From NCBI GenBank assembly GCA_000695325.1, contig AVPN01000020.1:67833-100608 (forward strand): DNA of 32,776 bases. The letters are read 5' to 3'. The notes below the pieces were generated by a model. The model was given only the letters and a program-made list of their open reading frames with translations, ran no database searches and was not told the DNA's origin. Source of the DNA: Pleurobrachia bachei (Eukaryota > Ctenophora > Tentaculata > Cydippida > Pleurobrachiidae). Both the position numbers and the translations under genes were made by a program. Shown here in pieces: positions 10,819-19,300 of this stretch (position 1 is the first letter of the stretch; each line of letters begins with the position of its first letter).

Positions 10819-10915
10819 GAGCGAGAGAGAGTGAGAGATAGAGAGAGTGAGAGATAGAGAGAGAGAGAGCGCGCGAGAAAGAGAGCGCGCGAGAGAGAGA
10901 GAGAGAGAGAGAGAA
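10722..10915. repeat. Compound (GA)n tract upstream of the homeobox gene
   Basis: About 190 bases of GA repeat with GAGAT, GAGTGAGA and GAGCGCGC interruptions. It creates a long Ser-Leu open frame on the minus strand that I do not regard as a gene. Its place just before the homeobox start makes a promoter or nucleosome-free role possible, but this is inference. Confidence 0.9.
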
Positions 10916-11102
10916 CATCTCCACGATTCACCTCCATCACATGGAACCCCCTAACGGAATCAGGTGACATGTGTCCCCACCTCTTTGATGAAGCATTAAT
11001 TAAAAATCCCTCTCGGAAAAAGCTCCCAATCACGAACCCCAATCTCTCAAACCTCTGGTTGGTACTTTTTGATTTGTTGCTCGAGTGGTACGTCCTCTTA
11101 TT

Positions 11103-12457
11103 ATGTCAGGTAGTTACAGTATTGAGAGTATTCTGGGTAGTGGTACAATACCTGCCATCACAAGCTTCTACCTAGCTGGTAAGTCAGAGTAGGTATGGTG
11201 CTTATTAATTACCAGGAAATTTTTTCTAGGGACGTACATTGAAGGGTAAAAAAATCGTCACCCCTCCCCCCAAAAATACCCTATATACTATTTTCTCGGG
11301 GGTTATTTAGATTGGAAGCTATTCACAGATGTTACTTATACTTTGTGCTCCAGGTACCGCGGCAGCAGCAGCAGGCTTTATGAAAAACAGCGACACTGGA
11401 GTCCCTACCAGGCCCATCCTACAACCATCCTCCAGCACTATCGCCTACCCATCTCTGGATCAGGTCTCTCCACGTGTATCAGATCACGTGATATCACCCA
11501 GTCACGTGATATCACCTAGTCACGTGATATCGCCTAGTCACGTGATATATGATAAGAGCCAGGAGGTGACAGTGTCATTGGATAAGGAGGGCTCTCTCAA
11601 AATGAAAACCTCCCGACATAACAACTGCAGTAAACGGACTATGCGACACAGGACGAGGTGAGGGATCTATAAATTCAGTTTTAGAAGCTACCTATGCACT
11701 CAGTACTGTGACAAAAATGAGAGATGCGATTAGAATGAAAGTGCTAGTAATTTGACACACGTTTCGAAACTAGCTGCAATTAAACTAATTAACCCTATTT
11801 CAAGGTTCACCGGCCACCAGTTGGAGAGACTCGAGGAGTCCTTTAGGATCACACAATACCCAGATCAGAGTTACAGAGAACGTCTTGCGGCTGAGATACA
11901 CCTTTCAGAGAATTGTGTACAGGTGAGCGCTATTTCATAAAGGGGTAGAAAAGTAGAAAATACAAGACAGATACGACTGCCTTTTTGGTTTTAGTTTATT
12001 AAATGAAAGCTTCATAGATTCTTGTCATCCAATTCTCACATTCCCTGCACTGTAACTCCTAATCCAAGGGTTGTTTTAGTAACTCATATATCACTCAAGG
12101 TATGGTACCAAAATAGGAGAGCACGTTGGAGGAAATCCCTGAAGGGAGAGGGGAAACCTGTAGCCAAAGGACCAGCTGGTTCAGCATCAAGCTCTAAAGG
12201 ACCCTCAAGTTGGGTTGCAAGGTAGGTTCTAGTTTTACTAATTCCAATTCCTCTACCGTTACCGATACTTGGCGAAATTATACTCGTTAATCATATTCCT
12301 TCATTCCTGTCATTAATCACATTCCTTTATTCCTAGGTATCTGGAATATCAGCAACTGTACAAAAAACGAATGGTGGAGCTCCTGGTTGAGAAGTATCTG
12401 ACAGGCATGGATCAACCATCTACAGCTGCTTCTCTCCCCACCGAGGGTGAAAAGTGA
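11103..12457 (+). CDS. PRD-class (PRD-like) homeodomain transcription factor, complete
   Basis: Five exons, 11103-11178, 11354-11657, 11805-11922, 12100-12221 and 12337-12457 (TGA), give 246 residues with all phases matching. The N-terminus holds SYSIESILG, an eh1-type motif of the kind that recruits Groucho/TLE co-repressors. The homeodomain starts around residue 118 and has R5, F8, L16, F20, Y25, W48, Q50, N51 and R53, with YPD and RERLA as in PRD-class proteins. An intron falls between homeodomain positions 46 and 47, the classic PRD-class site; another splits codon 7. Position 49 is Tyr where Phe is usual. There is no paired domain. Exon 2 carries a poly-Ala stretch and a tandem repeat reading HVISPS. 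ATTAAA at 12505-12510 may be the poly(A) signal. Orthology within PRD-like families is not resolved. Confidence 0.93.
11481..11552 (+). repeat. Coding 18-base tandem repeat in homeobox exon 2
   Basis: The unit TCACGTGATATCRCCYAG is repeated about 3.5 times and encodes SHVISP units. Being a multiple of three it keeps the frame. Each unit contains the palindromes CACGTG (an E-box) and GATATC. Confidence 0.9.
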
Positions 12458-13072
12458 CTTTCATGATTGAGTGAGATAACAACGGTGTCTTTCATGAGTT
12501 TCAAATTAAAGAGGGTTTTTTCGTTGTGGACAGTGTGAAATGAAAGTCTTGAATGAAGTTCTTGAGATAAAATAATCAATATTGCCTTGGACGCGAGGGG
12601 ATAGTAAATAATGTTTATTACGTAGTTACTTACCCGCATTCGCAAATCTGACAGATACAGAGCGGCTTGCCACTGTCTGGTAGTGGCATTGCTATACAGA
12701 GGGAAAGAAAACAGTTAGTTTTTGAATTCAGTTATTCTGAGCAGCGATTTTTTACAGTCGAGATTATACAATCAATAAACTCGGGTTAATATCGCACGGG
12801 CTCCCACATGTCATGGAAGAAAAAAGAGAAATGGCACGACATATTGTGAACTATGAAGTAGTAAATTGACATCAATCTAGCCACAATGAAAAATAGAAAT
12901 TAGAATCCGGGGAAGGCTTTCATAGCCAGTTAGGGGTGCATAAACTTTTGAAATCTTTGCCCGCATGCTGGATCGAGCGCCATTATAATCTGGCCTGCAA
13001 TAAAAAGGCTTCCAAAAACCCAGGCGCCTGGGTGTTTGGAGGCCTGTTTACAGGTGTGAGCTCGAGCTACCA
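12458..13072. other. Homeobox 3' flank with a 38-base palindrome
   Basis: There is no supported coding exon. The main structure is a near-perfect inverted repeat at 13007-13044 centred on GGCGCC, with 17 of 19 base pairs matching. Confidence 0.7.
13007..13044. repeat. 38-base near-perfect palindrome
   Basis: The arms GGCTTCCAAAAACCCAGG and CCTGGGTGTTTGGAGGCC flank a central CG. Only two of 19 pairs mismatch, one of which would be a G-U pair in RNA. There is no loop, so it is cruciform-capable in DNA. Confidence 0.9.
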
Positions 13073-13770
13073 AAATCAAATCAAATCAAATTTACACTTA
13101 ATATCCCGCTTTAAAAAGTAAAAAGTGATAACGCTATAAAAACAAATGTATACGCTAGAGCACTCTTACTGCCTTCTAAAGCGGTGTACCAGAAAAGACC
13201 AAGAAAAAAGGTTAAAACCTAGTGATTACTGAGAGTAAAGTTTACTTTACTTAAAACACACACACACACACACACACAAACAGCCCCCACAGTCCACACA
13301 CGTACATACAAAATATATTATTGAATTACATCATCATTAGATGTAATATATAAAGGTAAATGTATTTAATAAGTTAGAGTATTTAATAAATTAGATTAGT
13401 TAGAAAACCGGTAAGGTTACAGATCAGTGGTCGTATGACTTGTCGAAGAGGTAGGTCTTCAACCTTGATTTGAAGATGACTTCATCTGAACAATTTCTGA
13501 TTGAGGCATGTAGGCTATCCCACAGCCTAGGTCCGGATACCTGGAAAGTACGCTGAGAAGTTTTGTATTTGGTTGAAAAGTCTCTCTCAAGGAGGGTTTC
13601 ATCGTTGTCATGCCTCAGAGATTTGATTTTAGGTTGTCGCCGTTGGATAACATCCTGTAAATATGATGGCGCAAAATTGTTGAGACATTTGAAAACCATG
13701 AGACAAATCTTGAACTCGATCTTGGCCGAAACAGGAAGAAAAAAGTACCCTCTACTAAAATGGCTCTAAC
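13073..13770 (-). mobile_element. 5'-truncated non-LTR retrotransposon (LINE) fragment
   Basis: An open frame at 13424-13699, extending in frame to about 13738, encodes the C-terminal end of a LINE reverse-transcriptase protein. It has FKICLMVFKCLNNFAPSYL, then the typical GPRLWDSL, SIRNC and FKSRLKTYLF words. The rest of the polymerase, with its YxDD-type active site, is missing, as expected for 5' truncation. Downstream on the minus strand come a (TG)n run (13255-13278) and a short (TTTGA)n tail at 13073-13091, which I take as the 3' end. The clade is not resolved. Confidence 0.82.
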
Positions 13771-14664
13771 CGCCAAACCACCCAACCGTTTTGGCTAACT
13801 CAAAGGTTTTATTATAGGAAATGTCAAGTCCTAACCCTAATTCAGCCCCCAGCCCTAACGCTAATTCTACTTTAGCCCTAGCCCTAAAAATCCGTAGGTG
13901 CTGACTGCTGACACTCCAAACATCCAGATTTTGGACCCATGAAATAAATAACAGTTAATCGCGCGCGCGATCAAAAATTCACGCGCGGCATTGCAGGACG
14001 CTTGTATTAAAATAATTCGCGCGTTACGTGATTTTAAAATTTGTTTAGTGTATACGTCAGTGGGCAGTCTCGTCGCCGCGCGTGTAACTGTAACTGTACA
14101 TCATGTACATTACATAAATGTATAATTTAATTGTATGCAAAACAATACAGCCGTGATTAAGGAAAAGAAGAAGTATTTATTTTGGTAAGAGGTACTGTAC
14201 TGATAATAATATAACTCACATACGTCTGTATAGTTTCGTTACAAATTGTCACAACGTAATCATCTTAATTATCTTAATTATCTTAATCACTTGATTCACT
14301 GATTTAATAAAGGATAACAGGATAAAAACACTAAACAAACTATTTACATATCACTAAAAACGCTAAATAATAACATACACAGCTCATATTGATATAATCA
14401 TAAGTAGATCTGTAGATAAATAAATCAAAACTGATTTAAACATTAATTTATTAGCTGTCTGGCGGAGACTCCAATTTGATTCTCGACAGTGCCCTCAGAT
14501 GGGCTGGCGGCGCCAGACAGTTAATTAGGGCTTATAATCCCATCATAATATAATCTCACGGCCGGGTCACGCCGAAGTAAAATACTATTTCATGTCCTGT
14601 GAAACTACATCTCACACACACTTAACTGTCACTAGCCTACTACTGTGACAGTATCTCTCTCTCT
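13771..14664. other. AT-rich spacer with telomere-like and CG-rich words
   Basis: No coding exon is supported. At 13828-13888 there are degenerate CCCTAA words (CCTAACCCTAA, CCCTAACGCTAA, CCCTAGCCCTAAA). At 13961-14025 there are CG-rich palindromic words, GCGCGCGCG and CACGCGCGG. At 14262-14286 ATCTTAATT is repeated. At 14455-14520 a hairpin has the 10-base stem CTGTCTGGCG/CGCCAGACAG. Confidence 0.65.
14455..14520. repeat. 66-base hairpin with 10-bp perfect stem
   Basis: CTGTCTGGCG at 14455-14464 pairs with CGCCAGACAG at 14511-14520, with an inner GCCC/GGGC pair. It could be a tiny MITE or a structured RNA. It does not fit a tRNA: there is no proper T-arm or anticodon arm on either strand. 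Confidence 0.6.
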
Positions 14665-14801
14665 CTATGGCTTGATTCGAGGTCTGCATGTCGAGTGGTG
14701 TGCCGCCCAGTTCCTATCTAGACACTCTCTGCTGCAGTATCGTGCTGCTCCGCAAATGGGACACGGCCACGTATTCTTCAGTTCACTACAGGTAGTGCAC
14801 T
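14665..14801 (-). CDS. MYND-type zinc finger, C-terminal exon
   Basis: The exon starts after CCCTCAG with two bases completing a split codon, then gives 44 residues and a TAG stop. It contains a complete MYND finger: CTTC, eight residues, CPIC, four residues, YCSREC, then W, two residues, His, three residues, Cys. This spacing matches the family zinc-ligand pattern. MYND fingers bind proline-rich partners and occur in many regulators, so the parent family cannot be named from the finger alone. I could not find upstream exons ending in phase 1 between 14802 and 16035, where the fibrocystin-L gene ends. The exon may belong to a gene with remote exons or be an orphan fragment. Confidence 0.75.
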
Positions 14802-16035
14802 CTGAGGGAGGGGAGCTGGGTGTTAGAGGGGCGCCGGTCGGATATAATAGGGGTGTAAGAGATTAGGATAAACGGTGCTTTTATAGTATAGGTAGGGGTG
14901 CTGCAGGGAGAGGAATAGGGAATAAGGAAATAGAAGGAAAGCTAAGCTTTTAGAGGGGCATCAAAATGGGGGAATTAGCTGATCAGCTTGCGGTAGCGAA
15001 ACCCAATTACATCAAAGCTCGAAGTACACTTTTACCCGATCACATTACTTTAGTTACGCAGTCACACATGATTATTTGCTACCTCAAATTAGAGAATCAA
15101 GATAGTAATTAGATAAACTGTCATTCTAATCTTTGGAACTGTCTCCATTGGATTTGGAAAGTTCCAAATACTGGCCAAGCTGCAGGAATCAATTATTTGG
15201 TAGTCATTTTAAATCAAATACCGCGGTGATCCAATTAATGCCAATCGCCGGCCTAATTATCGGCCTAATTACAAGCCGAGTTACCGACCTACACATGCCC
15301 CTGTGTTACCTGTCACGAGATTCTCACGTGACACAAAATCCTCGAACTTGTTCGTGTCAATTGGGGTATAATGGGACGCACTGGATCGCCTACTAACCGC
15401 TCCCCATACCATTTGGAGTGCTGTACGATGTGTGAGGGGGCTTTAGTTAGATAAGGAAACATGTAAAGTTGCTGACAGAGTGATGCTAATTAGTTAATTG
15501 GAAAGAATGCTAATTAACTAATTAGTTAATTGGAAAGAATGCTAATTAACTAATTAGTTAATTGGAGATAATCCTAATTAGGGATGCTAGTATATAATCA
15601 CCACGCTCAATTGCACAAGCAATGTGTTCTGTATGATTTATTTCCAGAGGCTAGCAATAAATGCCCCAGGATCCTCTGCAACAGGAATATTTCAGGACAT
15701 AAATCAATGAATTCAGAGAGATAATGATTATCAAGGACATTCAAACAGACAGTATTTCCAAATGTTATTTTCTTATTTCGCATTGCATGACCTATTATAA
15801 ATGTCTAAAAGTAAAAGCTACTAGATGCACATGCGTTATACACGTACATCTCCGCCTGAGATTACCGATACTTTCTACTCCGTGGACTGGGAATGGGAGA
15901 ATTCAATACCACTTTTTTGATTATATATGGTTTTTACCAAGAGCCTAGTATAAAGCTCATTGCAATGCTGACAATGCAGACATGTAGCAAGAACAAATTA
16001 TGAGGTAGGTACAATGATCCTACACAAACTAAACA
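14802..16035. other. Spacer between MYND exon and fibrocystin-L-like gene
   Basis: Upstream exons of the MYND gene would be expected here on the minus strand; none is convincing. A TATAAAAG word lies near 14880 on the minus strand. An AT-rich tandem repeat of about 34 bases (GCTAATTAACTAATTAGTTAATTG) occurs about 2.5 times at 15483-15580. The rest is unique AT-rich sequence. Confidence 0.55.
15483..15580. repeat. 34-base AT-rich tandem repeat
   Basis: About two and a half units built on TTAATTGGAAAGAATGCTAA, with internal palindromic TTAATTAA-like words. Confidence 0.9.
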
Positions 16036-16345
16036 TCACAAATCACGCTCAGCTCTACCTGCGACCCTAGCGATGGCAGAGGTACTGGATTCAGCAGCAG
16101 CATTGGTGGTGGGAACACGGGAGGTTCGCAGTTCGGAGGAGGGCTTCTTCTTCCGGGGTGGAGCAGCCCCATTAGTAACATGAACAGTAACGGGGTCAGC
16201 AGCATCATGGTAACCATGGTAACCATCGTCTTCTTGGTAACCATGGTAATCATGGTTATCTAGTGGCTCCTCGTAGTAATCCTCATACTCACAGATCTTG
16301 GTAGCACTAGGGTTGTGATAGACGTTCCCTCCTTCTTCATCACCA
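16036..16345 (-). CDS. Fibrocystin-L-like: cytoplasmic tail exon with stop
   Basis: The exon starts after CCTCCTTAG with one base that completes a split codon, then 102 codons and TGA. It has EEGGNVYHNPS, EYEDYYEEPLDN, repeated HGY words (NHDYHGYQEDDGYHGYHD) and a basic PRKKKPSS. Tyrosines in acidic or NP contexts suggest adaptor or kinase binding (inference). The transmembrane exon ends in phase 0 but this exon needs phase 2. A short exon ending at 16477, before GTAAGTCAG, is the likely link, but its own acceptor is weak and I do not define it. Confidence 0.8.
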
Positions 16346-19300
16346 CTAAGGAGGGGGGAGTTAGATTAGATATGGGAATATCCACCCTCATATTGCAGGT
16401 TATATTGAAGTACCAAGTGTGGACTAACAAGACGGTTCCTGCATTTCTAATAACGGGTGTATCTATATCTGACTTACTGAAGGGTATAGCATACACTCCC
16501 AACATCTACTATCTACTATCTTCCCATGAATATCTAGACGATGAACCAGGTATGAAACAAAAACCATCTGATCTGGGGGTCTTTCACGAACACTTCGGTC
16601 CTAACTTTTTTGGGACCAATTTTGCACTAGGACTTTTTTGAAATGGCTTTCACCAACAAAAGAAGGTGGTAGGTGGGGAGGGTAATTACCCCAATGCTCT
16701 ATATTTTGGCTTTCACGAAGCAGAAGTTAGGACCGTACCTCACGCAGTCCTAAATATCACACGTGACCCATGTGAGTGTTGAAAACCAATAGGTAAACAA
16801 ACCCGTGATCACCAATAGCCATTTATGAATCAGATAGACTGACACGTTTATAAACATGATCACGTGACATTCTCAACAGAAGGGTGCAGGTGGAATTTCC
16901 AGTCAAGTTGGTGTATGAATAGTATTCATATATCAATGAATACATCAGTATCCTCTCTCACTCCCTCCGTCTCGCCCTCCCTCTCCATCTCTCTAACTCT
17001 CTCTTTCTTTTCGCATCCTCTATATCTCACCCTCTCTCCCTGTTCATGTCTCTTTCTCTCTCACTGACTCACTCTCTCCCTCCATATCTCACTCTCTGTA
17101 TCTCCCTCTTTCTCTCTCTTTCTCCCTCTCCCTCCACATCTCACTCTCTGTATCTCTCTATCTCTCCCTCTTTCTCTTTTTCTCTCTATTTCTTTCGGGA
17201 TTTCACAAATAGTAGATTTGGGTGATTTATGAAGACTGAAGCAATCGGAGGTTGTCTTGGGAATTGTGTTGTTTTCATTAAAACTGCGGCTGAGATCCCA
17301 TAAAAGTGCACACTCATGGTGCTCGAATTCACATTATGGCTTCACCTGTCAAAGTTAGGACCGAATTTTGGTCCCAACTGCAAGTTAGGACAGCTTTTAC
17401 CTGTCCTAACTCTAGAGAGAGTTAGGACCAAAATCCTAGTGGTTGGGACCGGAGTTGGGACCGTAAATTAGAGAGTTGGGATCTTTTTGAGGAGTTAGGA
17501 CCGCTGGAATAGTGGTCACGTGGGGCATCACGCAATTAAAGTATCGAATTACACAGTTGGGACCGGAGTTAGGACCGAAAGTTGGGACCGGTCCTAACTC
17601 TCTAAAAACGGTCCTAACTTTGGACGTTCATGAAAGCCACATTGCAAATTTTGGTCCTAACTACGCTGGGACCAGTCCTAACTTCGGTCCTAAGTGTTTC
17701 GTGAAAGACCCCCTGGGACTCAGGCCAATGCTCTGACCACAGTTCAGCAGTTCTCGCGAAAGAAATGAGAATAGGGTCAGGCCAATGCTCTGACAAGTCT
17801 AGAGCTGATCGGATCACGACATCTAGTGACAATGACATAAGATGATGAGATGATAAGTTAAATGCCAACCTGAAGGTATCGTCCTACAACCAGGATACAC
17901 CCGATAACAAGGACCATGAAGATTGGGATGATAATAGCAGCCGTATTAACGTCACTACCACCGTCAGCTGAGAGAGAGGGGGGAGTGTTAGTTGTGGGAG
18001 AGAAATATGGGATGGTCTAGCATCTGAGAGGAGGGGAGAGGGGGTTAGTTGGAGCTAGAAATAGTGGAGGGTCTACCAGCTATTAGGAAACATCACGTAC
18101 ACAATCCCCAAACAGTTTGGACCAACTTGGTCTAACCAAGTTACCAACTAAACGGTTGCACAAAAAACCCCAGCATATATCACAGGCAACCAAACAAAGA
18201 GAGAGAAGTATAACCCTGATATCTCTCTATCTCTCTGTACTATCTAAACACACGACCAGCTCCTCTTTCTGAGAAAGAGTAATTCTCTCTCCAGCTAGAG
18301 AGAGACATGTTAACTTACACCCATCTCCGCCATTATCTTCAGTGGGGGGCTCGGGAATGACCACCTCTGTGTAGACATATTAATAGAAGGGTTCATGTAT
18401 AGGGGGAGGGGAGGGCCAAAAAGTAAAAAATACACCGTTAGCCCTTGCAACTCATGAAGATATTCCAATAACGTGTAGTGGTTGACAACCACTGTTTGTG
18501 TTGTTCGTGAAATATTTCATGTTATGTTCTTACCGTTTCCATCGAAGTCTGAGATATCTACAGAGGCTCCATTGTACTCTATCTTGAATCCAGCTGTCTC
18601 AATATCACTACTCATCTTCTTGACAGCAGCTTGAGTATCTAGTGTGGGAGGTGAAAGGTTAGCTTCAGTATCTAGTGGGGGGGTTAGCTTCAGTATCTAG
18701 TGGGGGGTGGGGTGAGAGGTTAGCTTCAGTATCTAGGGGGAGATGAGAGGTTAGCACGGTTTAGATATACTTAGACAAACAATCTTGTTTCTTTTTGAAG
18801 ATAATCAGAATCAGATATTAAAAACAACTCCAAGTATCTACTTGCCTAGTTAATAGACTGTGTTTCGAACGCCCCGCATTTTACAAATTTAAAAGGAGGG
18901 TTAGAACATAACAAGTATCTACTACATATCTGCTAATTGGTCTAACCCCCGTTTTGACCTACCATCCTTGTTAGCGGTAGATGTAGATACGGTAGCCTCG
19001 ACAATAAGTGACCCCTCGTAGTGATCAACATCCTCGAACGTGTAGTCAGGATACTTGGTTGACAACAAAGTAGATATGTAGGAGGTGAAATCTGAAGATG
19101 GAAATATATTGTGAGATATGATTTTGAACAAAGTTAATAGTCAGAATCGTTTAGTGGGTATAGGATTCCTACAACTGGGACTGGGAGGGATCGTGTACTA
19201 ATAGCCATCCTATTGGGAAATTTAATAGTCACTTTCCTACATGCGGACTACTACAGTTCTTACCATCTTGATCCTTCACAATAGTGGAGTAGTCGGCATT

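Larger units (their letters stand above)
9024..11102. other. Bidirectional upstream region between SAXO-like and homeobox genes
   Basis: The two genes diverge from this 2.1 kb segment, so it should hold both promoters and the missing SAXO first exon. I found no exon ending in the needed phase with the Cys-rich motif. Visible content: a (TG)n run at 9478-9497, (GA)n at about 9906-9961, AT-rich sequence with poly-A near 10437-10448, and a long GA/GAGC tract at 10722-10915 ending about 190 bases before the homeobox ATG. Confidence 0.6.

Noticed and set aside
10635-11042. 135-residue minus-strand open frame rich in Ser-Leu
   Set aside because: It is the translation of the (GA)n tract and overlaps the homeobox upstream region. 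There is no domain and no splice context.
14455-14520. tRNA gene
   Set aside because: The stem is 10 bp and there is no anticodon arm, no T-arm with GTTCRA and no A/B box on either strand.
14645-14866. Plus-strand 73-residue open frame
   Set aside because: It is antisense to the MYND exon, where the minus strand shows a perfect zinc-finger spacing.
15640-15700. Minus-strand terminal exon candidate ending SLWK-stop after GTTGCAG
   Set aside because: It is too short, has no domain, and no upstream exon of matching phase. It could be chance.
16260-16641. Overlapping open frames on both strands beside the tail exon
   Set aside because: They are shadow frames of the tail exon and intron sequence. 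The minus frame starting MLGVYAIPF uses a different frame from the tail and crosses the clear donor GTAAGTCAG.
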